From Aureimonas glaciei (lineage in GTDB: Bacteria; Pseudomonadota; Alphaproteobacteria; Rhizobiales; Rhizobiaceae), in assembly GCF_014643375.1 (NCBI RefSeq), contig NZ_BMJJ01000017.1, positions 18,227-82,226 of the forward strand: a stretch of 64,000 nucleotides of DNA. Direction: 5' to 3'. The position numbers and the translations under genes are program-made. Every line of letters begins with the position of its first letter. The first letter of the stretch is position 1. Below are positions 34,023 to 43,309 of this stretch, piece after piece. The notes beneath the pieces are model-generated. The model saw only the letters and a program-made list of their open reading frames with translations. It did not search any database and had not been told where the DNA came from.

Positions 34023-37004
34023 ATGGCGTCTACGACAGCGGGTCCACGGACAGTGACGAGGAAAGACGGGGCACAGCGTCCCGAGCCGACGGGCTTCCTG
34101 CGTCGCCAGGCGGAGATCGCAGGCGGCTTCGGCCTCCTCGGCCTGGCGGGCTTTCTCGGCCTGTCGATGGCCAGCTGGACGGTCACCGATCCCTCATTCA
34201 GCCAGGCGAATCACAACGAGGTCGCCAATCTGGCGGGCTCGACGGGCGCGGTGGTGGCCGACATCGTCATGCAGGTCTTCGGCCTCGGCGCCGTGCTGCT
34301 CGCCGTGCTGCCGACGATCTGGGGCATTCTCGTCGCCTTGGGCAAGCCGATCGACCGCATCGGACGCCGCGCCTGGCTGGCGCTGGCGGGCGTCGTTCTG
34401 GCTTCGGCGGCGCTCGGCTGCCTGCCGGCGCCGGCTGGCTGGCCGCTGCCGATCGGCCTCGGCGGCGTCGCCGGCGATCTCGTCCTGAAATTCCCGGCGC
34501 TCGCCACCGGCGCCTATCCCGATGGCGTGCTGGCCATGGTGCTGTCGGTGATGATCGCGGTGCCGGCCGTCTGGCTGTTCCTCAACGGCGCGGCGCTGAT
34601 CGACCGGCCCTCGGCCGATCCGATGGTGGCGGCCGAAGGCCGGACGCAGATTTCGGCGCGCGCCGCCGCCACCGGGCAGAGCGCGCGGGCCGTCGCCGAA
34701 GAGGACGACGCCGAGGACGAGGGCCGGCTGGCGCTGCTCTTCGGCGCGCTCGCGCACACCGCCTATTCCGCCAAGGCGGCGTTCGACCGTCGCCGCGGCG
34801 AGGTGAAGGCGCGGCGCAGCGAGCCGAGCGAATTCGCCGACCGTTTCGACAGCTGGCAGGACGAGGAAGAGGAGGGCGATTTTGCGCCGCCGCTGCCGCG
34901 CGAGGCCCATCCCCGTCAGATCCGCGTCACCGCGCCCTACCAGAGCGGGGGCTATATCGACCCGCTCGACGACGAGGAAGGCGGCGAGCCGCGCAGCGAC
35001 AAGCCCGAACCCTTCCAGTTCGACACCCCCGCCGCTCTGCCGCGGAGCCGCGCGGCTGAGCCGGCACGCTTCGACGCACCTGAGGGCGACGATCGCGCCG
35101 AGGAGATCGACGACGGCGACGACGACCGGTTCGAGGACGAGCGCGACGACGATCGGCTCATCGACGCCGTCGACGCGGACGATGCGATTCTCGGCCCGGT
35201 CGAACCGGTCACGGACCGGCAGCCCACCGAGGAAGTGTCCGGCTGGCGGGGCCTCGCCGCCAACATCGTCGCTTTTCCCGGCAAGCGGAAGCCGAAGTCC
35301 GAGCCGGACGCGCTCCCGGCACAGCGCCCGCAGGCCGTGCGCGCCGCCGTGGCGCCGGTTTCGGCCCGCCCGGCCCCGGCCGCCGCGCCGGTGCGCGTCG
35401 CCCCGCCCGCCGCCACCATCCCGGCCCGCGGCCGGCCGCAGCGCGGTGCCGAGGCGCTCGCCCGCAACGCCATCGCGCTGCCCTTCGAGCTGCCGCCGAT
35501 CGATCTGCTCTCGCCGCCCAAGCAGCGCGCCCGCGACACCATGCTCTCGCCGGAGATCCTGCAGGAGAATGCGCGTCTGCTCGAAGGCGTGCTCGACGAT
35601 TTCGGCGTTCGCGGCGAGATCATCGAGGTCCGTCCGGGCCCGGTGGTGACGCTTTACGAGCTGGAGCCGGCCCCCGGCATCAAGTCCTCGCGCGTCATTG
35701 GCCTCGCCGACGACATCGCCCGCTCGATGAGCGCGATTTCCGCCCGCGTCGCCGTCATTCCCGGCAAGAACGCCATCGGCATCGAACTGCCGAACCAGAA
35801 GCGCGAAACCGTCTACTTCCGCGAGATGATCGCCTCGGAGACTTTTCAGCAGAACAAGGCGAAGCTGGCGCTGGCGCTCGGCAAAACGATCGGCGGCGAG
35901 CCGGTCATCGCCGATCTCGCCAAGATGCCGCATCTCCTCGTCGCCGGCACCACCGGCTCCGGCAAGTCGGTGTCGATCAACACCATGATCCTGTCGCTGC
36001 TCTACCGGCTGACGCCGGCCGAGTGCCGGATGATCATGATCGACCCGAAAATGCTCGAACTCTCCGTCTACGACGGCATACCGCATCTCCTCTCGCCCGT
36101 CGTCACCGACCCGAAGAAGGCCGTCGTCGCCCTGAAATGGACGGTGCGCGAGATGGAGGACCGCTACCGCAAGATGTCGAAGGTCGGCGTGCGCAACATC
36201 GACGGCTTCAACGCCCGCGTCGCGGCCGCCATCGAGAAGGGCGAATCCATCTCGCGCATCGTGCAGACCGGTTTCGACCGGGAGAGCGGCGAGCCGATCT
36301 TCGAATCGGAGGAGTTCGACCTGTCGCCGCTGCCCTACATCGTCGTCATCATCGACGAGATGGCCGACCTGATGATGGTCGCCGGCAAGGACATCGAGGG
36401 CACCGTCCAGCGCCTGGCGCAGATGGCCCGCGCCGCCGGCATCCACGTCATCATGGCGACGCAGCGTCCCTCGGTCGACGTCATCACCGGCACGATCAAG
36501 GCGAATTTCCCGACCCGCATCTCCTTCCAGGTGACGTCGAAGATCGACTCGCGCACCATTTTGCAGGAGCAGGGCGCCGAGCAGCTGCTCGGCATGGGCG
36601 ACATGCTGTTCATGGCCGGCGGCGGGCGCATCCAGCGCGTGCACGGTCCCTTCGTCGACGATGCCGAGGTGGAGCACATCGTGGCGCATCTGAAGGCGCA
36701 GGGCACGCCCGACTATCTCGACGCGATCCTCGAGGAAGAGGACGAGATGGGCGGCGACGGGGGCGGTGCCGGCGGTGCCGGGGGCGGCGATGTCGACGGC
36801 GAGGCCGATCTCTACGACCAGGCGGTGGCTATCGTCCTGCGCGACGGCAAGGCCTCCACGTCCTACGTCCAGCGGCGCCTGTCGATCGGCTACAACCGCG
36901 CCGCTTCGATCATCGAGCGGATGGAGCGCGAGGGTATCGTCGGTCCCGCCAACCATGCCGGCAAGCGCGAGATCCTGGTGCCGACCGAAGAAGAGCGGAT
37001 GTAG
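34023..37004 (+). CDS. ftsK: DNA translocase FtsK
   Basis: The 993-residue septal motor moves chromosome ends to dif at cell division. Four hydrophobic helices occupy residues about 30-200; a long acidic, Pro/Ala-rich linker follows (about 200-480); the RecA-like motor has Walker A GTTGSGKS near 642-649 and Walker [10 protein letters not shown] near 774-782; a winged-helix gamma domain ends the protein (about 928-990; [22 protein letters not shown]). An acidic/Gly-rich insert ([15 protein letters not shown]) separates motor and gamma domain. ATG 34023 is used; a TTG two codons upstream is possible, and the ribosome site is weak. A CtrA-type site lies upstream. Confidence 0.95.
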   Translation: MASTTAGPRTVTRKDGAQRPEPTGFLRRQAEIAGGFGLLGLAGFLGLSMASWTVTDPSFSQANHNEVANLAGSTGAVVADIVMQVFGLGAVLLAVLPTIWGILVALGKPIDRIGRRAWLALAGVVLASAALGCLPAPAGWPLPIGLGGVAGDLVLKFPALATGAYPDGVLAMVLSVMIAVPAVWLFLNGAALIDRPSADPMVAAEGRTQISARAAATGQSARAVAEEDDAEDEGRLALLFGALAHTAYSAKAAFDRRRGEVKARRSEPSEFADRFDSWQDEEEEGDFAPPLPREAHPRQIRVTAPYQSGGYIDPLDDEEGGEPRSDKPEPFQFDTPAALPRSRAAEPARFDAPEGDDRAEEIDDGDDDRFEDERDDDRLIDAVDADDAILGPVEPVTDRQPTEEVSGWRGLAANIVAFPGKRKPKSEPDALPAQRPQAVRAAVAPVSARPAPAAAPVRVAPPAATIPARGRPQRGAEALARNAIALPFELPPIDLLSPPKQRARDTMLSPEILQENARLLEGVLDDFGVRGEIIEVRPGPVVTLYELEPAPGIKSSRVIGLADDIARSMSAISARVAVIPGKNAIGIELPNQKRETVYFREMIASETFQQNKAKLALALGKTIGGEPVIADLAKMPHLLVAGTTGSGKSVSINTMILSLLYRLTPAECRMIMIDPKMLELSVYDGIPHLLSPVVTDPKKAVVALKWTVREMEDRYRKMSKVGVRNIDGFNARVAAAIEKGESISRIVQTGFDRESGEPIFESEEFDLSPLPYIVVIIDEMADLMMVAGKDIEGTVQRLAQMARAAGIHVIMATQRPSVDVITGTIKANFPTRISFQVTSKIDSRTILQEQGAEQLLGMGDMLFMAGGGRIQRVHGPFVDDAEVEHIVAHLKAQGTPDYLDAILEEEDEMGGDGGGAGGAGGGDVDGEADLYDQAVAIVLRDGKASTSYVQRRLSIGYNRAASIIERMEREGIVGPANHAGKREILVPTEEERM

Positions 37005-37162
37005 GCGGCCGCGCCGTCGGGACGCGGGCGGGGCTGCCCGTTGCCCTATTCAAGCCTTGAGCCCATGGCATCCATCCCGATCAAGGAACGTTGCAGGACG
37101 ATATGAAGCCTGCGACGGCCGTCCGGGGACGACGAACCGGGCGACGACGAAAGAGGACGATC

Positions 37163-37798
37163 ATGCTTCGACAGGAAACCCGCCATACCGGCCTTCTCGC
37201 CACCGCGTTTCTCGGCCTTGCCTTGGCGCTGCCGGTTGGCCTGGCGCCGGCGCAGGCCCAGGCGAGCGCGGCCGCGCAGGCCGTCGCCGACCACTTCTCC
37301 GGCGTGAAGTCGATGACCGGCGACTTCATGCAGTTCGACCCCAACGGCAAGCAGACCGAGGGGAAGTTCTACATCGAGCGGCCGGGCAAGATCCGCTTCG
37401 ACTATTCCGGCGCGCCGCTGCGCGTCATCGCCGATGGCGAGCAGGTCGCGATCAACAACCGCAAGCTCAACACCTGGGACCTCTATCCCTTGTCGAAGAC
37501 GCCGCTGAAGCTCCTGCTCGGGCAGAGCATCGATCTCTCCGCCGCCAACATCCAGAGCGTCAAAGAAGAGCCCGACCTCACCACCATCGTCATGGGCGAC
37601 AAGTCGGTGTTCGGCGACAGCCGCATCACCATGATGTTCGACCCGACGACCTTTGACCTCAGGCAATGGACGATCCGCGACAACCAGGGCAAGGACACCA
37701 GCGTGATGGTCTACAACACCCGCTCGGGCGTCGCCTTCGACCAGTCGATGTTCACCATCCCCTATACCTCCATCGCCGCCGGCCAGACCGGAAACTGA
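37163..37798 (+). CDS. LolA-like outer-membrane lipoprotein carrier
   Basis: The 211-residue periplasmic protein has a signal peptide (LLATAFLGLALALPVGLAPAQA) and the LolA half-barrel: VKSMTGDFMQFDPNGKQTEGKFYIERPGKIRFDY, VIADGEQVAINNRKLNTWDLYPL, LRQWTIRDNQGKDTSVMVYN. It should carry lipoproteins from the inner to the outer membrane, or act in a paralogous lipid-handling role, as several alphaproteobacterial LolA-like proteins do. AGAGGA lies 5 bases before ATG 37163. The order ftsK-lolA-xthA is common in relatives. Confidence 0.9.
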   Translation: MLRQETRHTGLLATAFLGLALALPVGLAPAQAQASAAAQAVADHFSGVKSMTGDFMQFDPNGKQTEGKFYIERPGKIRFDYSGAPLRVIADGEQVAINNRKLNTWDLYPLSKTPLKLLLGQSIDLSAANIQSVKEEPDLTTIVMGDKSVFGDSRITMMFDPTTFDLRQWTIRDNQGKDTSVMVYNTRSGVAFDQSMFTIPYTSIAAGQTGN

Positions 37799-37849
37799 AC
37801 CGGCATGGCTTTTCTTCGAATCGCCAGCCCGCTTTAGCCTCTTGTTGTC

Positions 37850-37895
37850 GCATGATCTTTTCCGAAAGCCGGCAAGCCGCCTTTCAGGATCATGC
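37850..37895. repeat. GCATGATCTTTTCCGAA-type intergenic repeat
   Basis: The element reads GCATGATCTTTTCCGAAAG, then CCGGCAAGCCGCC and TTTCAGGATCATGC. Its ends GCATGATC and GATCATGC are perfect inverted repeats. It matches the copy at 19514-19558 and a family common in Rhizobiales. Confidence 0.85.
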
Positions 37896-37941
37896 TCCAG
37901 GTCCGTCCGGCGCCGGACCTCACAGCACGGCGGCGCACGCG

Positions 37942-38517
37942 TCAGGACAGGTCGTGCAGCGCCCGCTGGGAAGGCGGGCCGATGCTGAAATCGGTGAAGG
38001 TGACGGCAAGGCCCGCCCGCTCGGGCGTGCAGCACATCGGGCCGACGAGATAGGTCTCGGCGACCGGAAACGGCGCGAGGCGCACGAGCGGCCAGACTTT
38101 GCCGTCCGCCGAGGCCTGGAGGCGCAGCACGCCGGCCTGCACGGTGATGCGCAGGCGAAAATCCCGCGCATCGCCCTCATAGGGGCCGGTCGCCCAGTCG
38201 GACTGGCCCGTCGTCAGGACGCTGCCGAGCATCGGGCGGCCATCGGAATGCTCGATCCCGGCCTTCACCCAGGTCTCGGCGTCGACGCGCACCATCATCC
38301 CGGCCTGGTCGTACAGGGCCTCGTAGTTGGCCCGGATCCGCAGTTCCGCCGTGAAGTCGCCCGCCGTCCGGGCGCCGAAGAAATGGCCGCTGTCGCGGCT
38401 GAAGCCGTAATGCGTGCGCTGCCAGAAATCGGTCCCCTCATCCGTGACGACGTCGAGCCGTTCCGGGGCAAGCGACCATCGGGCCGGCTCGTTCGTCCAG
38501 TGGCAGCGATCGAACAT
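37942..38517 (-). CDS. DUF1349 family protein
   Basis: The 191-residue protein is of the DUF1349 type, a concanavalin-like beta sandwich: HYGFSRDSGHFFGARTAGDFTAELRIR, YDQAGMMVRVDAETWVKAGIEHSDGR, WATGPYEGDARDFRLRI. Members are cytosolic and may bind or process sugars; none here shows clear catalytic residues. ATG 38517 has AGGGAG 6 bases upstream; an in-frame ATG two codons earlier leaves no room for a ribosome site. It is divergent from xthA. Confidence 0.88.
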   Translation of the reverse strand: MFDRCHWTNEPARWSLAPERLDVVTDEGTDFWQRTHYGFSRDSGHFFGARTAGDFTAELRIRANYEALYDQAGMMVRVDAETWVKAGIEHSDGRPMLGSVLTTGQSDWATGPYEGDARDFRLRITVQAGVLRLQASADGKVWPLVRLAPFPVAETYLVGPMCCTPERAGLAVTFTDFSIGPPSQRALHDLS

Positions 38518-38647
38518 CAACATCTCCCTGCCGCGACGGCGGCGTCTCTCGCAGTACTGTATGACCCGGACGGGAGCGGCGCCAAGACTTGCGGGCCGCC
38601 GCCGGCCCTCGCATAAGGGCGGCCCGTCCGTCGTGCGAAAGTCCCCC

Positions 38648-39448
38648 ATGTTCTCCATCGCCACCTGGAACATCAATTCCGTCCGCCTGCGGCTGCCGCT
38701 GGTCGAGCATTTCCTCCGGGAGCATGCGCCGGACGTGTTGTGCCTGCAGGAGATCAAGTGCCAGGAGGATCAGTTCCCGCTGACCGCGCTGCAGGCGCTC
38801 GGCTACGAGCACATCGCGATGCACGGCCAGAAGGGCTATCACGGCGTCGCGACGCTCTCGCGCCATCCGCTGGAAGACGTCACGCGGCAGGATTTCTGCG
38901 CCATCGGCGACGCCCGGCATCTGTCGGTGCGGCTGAAGCTCGGCGACCGGCAGCTGCGGATCCACAATTTCTACGTTCCGGCCGGCGGCGACGAGCCCGA
39001 CCGCGCGGTGAACCCGAAATTCGGCCACAAGCTCGATTTCATCGAAGAGATGCGGCGCACCAGCGCGCGGGCCGAGCCCGGCGTCTCGTCGCTGCTCCTC
39101 GGCGATCTCAACATCGCGCCGTTCGAGACCGACGTCTGGTCGCACAAGCAACTCTTGAAGATCGTCTCGCACACGCCGGTGGAAACGGCCGGCCTCCTGC
39201 AGGTCATGGTCGACGGCGACTGGGCGGATCTCGTCAGGGCGCAGATCCCGATCGAGGAAAAACTGTTCACCTGGTGGAGCTACCGCGCCAAGGACTGGAC
39301 GCTTGCCGATCGCGGCCGGCGGCTCGACCATATCTGGGGATCGACCGACCTCGTGCCGGCGCTCCGCGGCCTCACGGTGCTGAAGGAGGCGCGCTCATGG
39401 GAGCGGCCGTCCGACCATGTCCCCGTCATGGTGACGCTGGACCTCTGA
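38648..39448 (+). CDS. xth: Exodeoxyribonuclease III
   Basis: A 266-residue EEP-superfamily nuclease of the Xth/ExoA group, which cuts abasic sites and degrades 3' ends in base excision repair. Active-site motifs: SIATWNINSVR, LCLQEIKCQEDQFP (Glu), YVPAGGDEPD, LLLGDLNIAPFETDVW (Asp and Asn), RRLDHIWGS and WERPSDHVPVM (Asp-His). Length matches E. coli Xth (268). The ribosome site is weak. It lies between a divergent DUF1349 gene and a convergent cyclic-nucleotide sensor. Confidence 0.94.
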   Translation: MFSIATWNINSVRLRLPLVEHFLREHAPDVLCLQEIKCQEDQFPLTALQALGYEHIAMHGQKGYHGVATLSRHPLEDVTRQDFCAIGDARHLSVRLKLGDRQLRIHNFYVPAGGDEPDRAVNPKFGHKLDFIEEMRRTSARAEPGVSSLLLGDLNIAPFETDVWSHKQLLKIVSHTPVETAGLLQVMVDGDWADLVRAQIPIEEKLFTWWSYRAKDWTLADRGRRLDHIWGSTDLVPALRGLTVLKEARSWERPSDHVPVMVTLDL

Positions 39449-39518
39449 TCCACGGCCTCTCCCATCGCTGTTCGAGAAGACGCTGACCCGAACGCCGAGA
39501 GCCGTCTTTCGCCATCGG

Positions 39519-39971
39519 CTAGCGAAAGCGGTCTTCCAGGGCGAGGAGGTCGGTGGTCATCTGGCCGAGCTGGTCGGCCAGCTTTTCGTGCAGGGTGAAG
39601 GCGATCTCCGGATATTCCTCCAGCATGCGGCGGAACAGCTGGCGGGTGATGTGGATCAGGTCGCAGTCGGTGGCGGCGACCGCATGCGCCGGACGGCGCG
39701 TCTCGGTGATCAAAGCGAGTTCGCCGATCAGCGCGCCGCGGCCGTAGCGGCCGACCGTCCGCTCCTGCCCGACCGGCCCCCTCTGCAGCACGACTTCGCC
39801 GCCGGCGACGACGAAGCCGGCATCGGCCCGGGCCTCGGCGCGGAACAGCACCTCGCCCTGGCGCAGACGCCGGTGATCGGCGCCGAAGGCCAGAAGGCGC
39901 AGCTGATCGTCGGTGAGGTCGGCGAAAAGCGGAACCTCCCGCAGCACCGCGATGTCGCTTTCGAGGCTCAT
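39519..39971 (-). CDS. Cyclic nucleotide-binding domain protein without output domain
   Basis: A 150-residue stand-alone Crp-type cNMP-binding domain: VPLFADLTDDQLRLLAFGADHRRL, GEVLFRAEARADAGFVVAGGEVVLQRG, GRGALIGELALITETRRPAHAVAATDCDLIHI. The RPAHA stretch corresponds to the phosphate-binding cassette. There is no HTH or other effector domain, so it may act through protein partners. ATG 39971 gives the typical MSLESDIAVLREVPLF start; a longer frame to 40058 has no support. In related genomes it also follows xthA. Confidence 0.88.
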   Translation of the reverse strand: MSLESDIAVLREVPLFADLTDDQLRLLAFGADHRRLRQGEVLFRAEARADAGFVVAGGEVVLQRGPVGQERTVGRYGRGALIGELALITETRRPAHAVAATDCDLIHITRQLFRRMLEEYPEIAFTLHEKLADQLGQMTTDLLALEDRFR

Positions 39972-40212
39972 CCGGTCCCGACCACTCCGCAAGCGAGGCC
40001 TCGGCCGCATCGACTGTCGATCGGCCGGGCGCGCATCCACCCCTTGGCGCCCCGGCATGGCGGGACGCGCCCGCGAGTCTATAGCGGCCCGCTTGCGTCA
40101 AGCAAACCGCCGAGGCATCCCGCCAACAGCTGTGTGATGCCGCAAAGGCCAGACCGCCGACGTCGCGCCCGGAGCCCGAACGCGCCCCGAGAGGAGGCGC
40201 CGGGCCGACCGC

Positions 40213-40710
40213 TCACGCGCGGACGGCCCGTGCCATCGGCATGAGGTCGCCGTTCATGCCGGCCAAGGGAGCGTGCTGGGCGAGATTGCCGCGCATGCGC
40301 AGCAGCGCCTTTTCCATCGTCCGGAGTTCGCCGGCTTCGATTCCCTCGGTGATCTGGGCATAGAGCTGCGTGGCCAGCGGTCGGATCTGGTCGATCACCT
40401 CGTTGGCCTTCGCCGTTTGGTGGATCACCTTGGCGCGGCGGTCGGTGGAATCGGTCGTGCGCACGATCAGGCCGCGGGCCTCCAGCCGGTCGAGATAGGC
40501 CGAGAGCGTCATCGGCTCGACCCCCATCCGCTCCGCCAGCACCGCCTGCCGCGCCCCGCCGTAGCGGGCGACATGCGCCAGAGCGCGGATTTCACCGGGC
40601 GTCAGCTCCAACCCGGCGTCGCCGACCGACTTCTCAAAAGCCTGGCGAAACAGTCGGGACAGATCCGTGAGAAGAAAACCGAGCGAGTTGTCGGGTATGA
40701 GCTGCGTCAT
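40213..40710 (-). CDS. MarR-family transcriptional regulator
   Basis: A 165-residue winged-helix regulator: LLTDLSRLFRQAFEKSV, LTPGEIRALAHVARYGGARQAVLAERMGVEPMTLSAYLDRLEARGLI (HTH), RTTDSTDRRAKVIHQTAKA (wing), then a C-terminal dimerisation helix. It probably represses divergent or own transcription until a small phenolic or oxidative ligand binds. ATG 40710 has AAGAAGAAAG upstream. A 10-base palindrome ACCGATCGGT lies 26 bases before its start and TTGTCTAGACGA lies next to the divergent peptidase gene. Confidence 0.92.
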   Translation of the reverse strand: MTQLIPDNSLGFLLTDLSRLFRQAFEKSVGDAGLELTPGEIRALAHVARYGGARQAVLAERMGVEPMTLSAYLDRLEARGLIVRTTDSTDRRAKVIHQTAKANEVIDQIRPLATQLYAQITEGIEAGELRTMEKALLRMRGNLAQHAPLAGMNGDLMPMARAVRA

Positions 40711-40736
40711 CGTCTTTCTTCTTCTTGATAATTGCG

Positions 40737-40746
40737 ACCGATCGGT
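40737..40746. promoter_or_regulatory. Palindrome ACCGATCGGT upstream of the MarR gene
   Basis: A perfect 10-base palindrome 26 bases upstream of the MarR ATG, in the shared regulatory region with the M3 peptidase. It may be an operator for the regulator itself. Confidence 0.4.
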
Positions 40747-40867
40747 ACAAGGGATGAGGTTATGGCGATCCGTCGAGCAGGAGTTGCGTTCCGCGGGCGG
40801 GGGTGAACCCGGGCGGTCTGGCAACCCGAAAGCCGGGTTGTCAACAATTTCAATTCTATACGTAAAA

Positions 40868-40879
40868 TTGTCTAGACGA
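40868..40879. promoter_or_regulatory. MarR-type operator candidate TTGTCTAGACGA
   Basis: TTGTC TAGA CGA is a near-perfect dyad (GTCTAGAC core, one mismatch to TTGTCTAGACAA), a shape typical for MarR/SlyA-family operators. It lies 20 bases before the M3 peptidase ATG, where binding would block transcription. Confidence 0.45.
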
Positions 40880-40899
40880 CTAAAATTAAGGCTATCGGG

Positions 40900-42963
40900 A
40901 TGTCAGATCACGCCATTGTGTTGCCGCTCTCCCTGTGGAGAACACAGTCATCGCTCGGCGAATGGCCCGATTTTGCTGCACTGCAGCCCAGCCTTTTCGA
41001 AGCGGCCTTCACGCAGGCGATGGCGGAGCACCGCGCCGAGATCGACGCCATCGCCAGCCCTTCCGAGACAGCGACTTTCGCCAATACGATCGCGGCGATG
41101 GAACGCGCCGGCCGTGCCCTCTCGCGCGTCGCCTCGGTGTTCTACACGCTGGCGGGCGCGCATACGGATGCCGCACTGCAGGCGCTGGAACGCTCGCTGT
41201 CGCCCAAACTCTCGCGCCACTCCTCCGCCATCGTCCTCGATGCGGCCCTGTTCGCGCGAATCAGTGACGTCTTCGCCCGTCGGGCGGCGATCGCCGAGAC
41301 GGAGCAGCTGACGGCCGAGGACCTGCGGCTGCTCGAGCGGGTGCACCAGGATTTCGTCCGCGGCGGCGCAGAGCTCCAGGGCGAGGCGCGGCTGCGGCTG
41401 GCCGAGATCGACGCCCGCCTGTCGGAACTCGGCACGGCCTTCTCCCAGAACATCCTCGCTGACGAGCGAAACTACGTGCTGCCGCTTGGCCCTGAGGATC
41501 TGGGTGGCCTGCCCGGGTTTGTGCGCTCGGCCATGGCCGAGGCGGCCCGCGAGCGCGGGCTTGCCGGCCACGCGCTGACCCTGTCGCGCTCGATCGTCGT
41601 GCCCTTCCTGACCTTTTCCGACCGGCGCGACTTGCGCGAGACGGCGTTCAAGGCCTGGATCGCCCGCGGCGAGAATTCCGGCGAGACCGACAATCGCGGC
41701 CTGATCGGCGAGATTCTCACGCTGCGCGCGGAAAAGGCGGCGCTGCTCGGCTTCGATTCCTTTGCGGCCTACAAGCTCGACGACGCCATGGCGAAGACGC
41801 CCGCGGCCGTGCGCGGCCTCTTGGAGCAGGTCTGGGACAAGGCGCGGGCGCGGGCCCTCGTCGATGCGGCCGCGCTGCGGGCGATCGCCACGGCGGAAGG
41901 CGACAACGCGCCGCTAGAGCCCTGGGACTGGCGGTATTATTCGGAGAAGCGCCGCCAGGCGGAGTTCGACTTCGACGAGGCGGCGCTGAAGCCTTATTTC
42001 CAGCTCGACCACATGATCGAGGCGGCCTTCGCCGTCGCGTCGCGCCTGTTCGGCCTGTCCTTCGAGCGTCTGCCCGAGGCGCCGGCCTGGCACGCGGACG
42101 TCCGCGTCTGGCGCGTGCGCAATGAAGGCGGCGCCGAGATCGGGCATTTCCTCGGCGACTATTTCGCCCGCGAGTCGAAGCGCTCCGGCGCTTGGATGAG
42201 CGCCCTGCGTGGTCAGCACAAGCTCGACGGCGGCCAGACGCCGATCATCTACAATGTCATGAACTTCGCCAAGCCCGCCGACGGCGAGCCGGCGCTGCTG
42301 TCGGTGGACGACGCCAAGACGCTGTTCCACGAATTCGGCCACGCGCTGCACGGACTCCTGTCCGACGTCACCTGGCCGAGCCTGTCGGGCACCTCGGTGG
42401 CGCGCGACTTCGTCGAACTGCCCTCGCAGCTCTACGAGCACTGGCTGACAGTGCCGGAAGTGCTGGAGCGCCACGCGCTGCATGTCGAGACCGGCGAGAA
42501 ACTGCCGCAGGCGCTGATCGACAAGATGCGCGCGGCGGAAAATCTCGACGAGGGCTTTCGCACCGTCGAATACACGGCCTCGGCGCTCGTCGACCTCGCT
42601 CTGCACGAGAGCGGCGCGGCGCCGGCCGATCCGCTCGCCCGCGAGGCGGAGATTCTCGAAAGGCTCGGCATGCCGCGCGAGATCGTGATGCGCCACCGCA
42701 CGCCGCACTTCGCCCACATCTTCTCCGGCGACGGCTATTCGGCCGGCTACTATTCCTACATGTGGTCGGAAGTGCTCGACGCCGACGCCTTCGAGGCCTT
42801 CACCGAGACCGGCGACGCCTTCGACAAGGCGACGGCGGACAAGCTGCTGCGGCACGTCTATTCGGCCGGCGATACAAGGGATCCCGCGGTGCTCTACACC
42901 GCCTTCCGCGGCCGCATGCCGACCACCGAGGCGCTGCTGCGCAAGCGCGGCTTCGCCGGCTGA
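40900..42963 (+). CDS. M3-family zinc metallopeptidase (Dcp/oligopeptidase A type)
   Basis: The 687-residue cytosolic peptidase has the thimet-oligopeptidase signature TLFHEFGHALHGLLS with His477, Glu478 and His481 and the third ligand Glu in DFVELPSQLYEHW. The C-terminal substrate Tyr/His loop SGDGYSAGYYSYMWSEVLDADAFEAF is intact. It trims oligopeptides, by dipeptidyl or oligo cleavage; Dcp and PrlC types cannot be told apart here. The frame opens with MSDHAIVLPLSLWRTQ. It is divergent from a MarR gene and preceded by an operator-like dyad, so it may be induced. Confidence 0.93.
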   Translation: MSDHAIVLPLSLWRTQSSLGEWPDFAALQPSLFEAAFTQAMAEHRAEIDAIASPSETATFANTIAAMERAGRALSRVASVFYTLAGAHTDAALQALERSLSPKLSRHSSAIVLDAALFARISDVFARRAAIAETEQLTAEDLRLLERVHQDFVRGGAELQGEARLRLAEIDARLSELGTAFSQNILADERNYVLPLGPEDLGGLPGFVRSAMAEAARERGLAGHALTLSRSIVVPFLTFSDRRDLRETAFKAWIARGENSGETDNRGLIGEILTLRAEKAALLGFDSFAAYKLDDAMAKTPAAVRGLLEQVWDKARARALVDAAALRAIATAEGDNAPLEPWDWRYYSEKRRQAEFDFDEAALKPYFQLDHMIEAAFAVASRLFGLSFERLPEAPAWHADVRVWRVRNEGGAEIGHFLGDYFARESKRSGAWMSALRGQHKLDGGQTPIIYNVMNFAKPADGEPALLSVDDAKTLFHEFGHALHGLLSDVTWPSLSGTSVARDFVELPSQLYEHWLTVPEVLERHALHVETGEKLPQALIDKMRAAENLDEGFRTVEYTASALVDLALHESGAAPADPLAREAEILERLGMPREIVMRHRTPHFAHIFSGDGYSAGYYSYMWSEVLDADAFEAFTETGDAFDKATADKLLRHVYSAGDTRDPAVLYTAFRGRMPTTEALLRKRGFAG

Positions 42964-43309
42964 GGGGCGGTCAGCGGAGCCCGTGGCCCGGCGCCGGCGC
43001 CCGGGTCGGAAGAGCTCGCGCGTCCGGTGAGGGCGGTCGGATGCGGCCGGAGTCGAGGAGAGAGAGCGACGCGGTGCCACCGCGCTCCCCTCCGCTCGAC
43101 CTTCCGCCTCGGCCGCTTGCGGGGGAGCCGCGAAGCCTGCAACGCCTCGACAATCGCCCTTCGCATCACCACCTCAGATCCAGCCGTTGCTGCTAGACCT
43201 TTCGCAAATGCGAAAATTCCTGTAAGGCACCGCTCATGCAAGGCACGAGGGCGTCCGTCTGACGGAAGCGTCGGGCGTGCCCATCCCTTTTCTTTTCCGG
43301 TGGTATAGA
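42964..43309. other. Gap between M3 peptidase and typA
   Basis: No gene is seen in these 346 bases. TTTCGCA, AA, TGCGAAA (43200-43215) is a perfect inverted repeat 95 bases before the typA ATG, and the sequence after it is less GC-rich, likely the typA promoter and leader. The ribosome site before typA is poor (GGTGG). Confidence 0.5.

Noticed and set aside
34194..36956. A 920-codon frame antisense to ftsK
   Set aside because: The plus strand encodes an unmistakable FtsK; the antisense product is low-complexity and has no motif.
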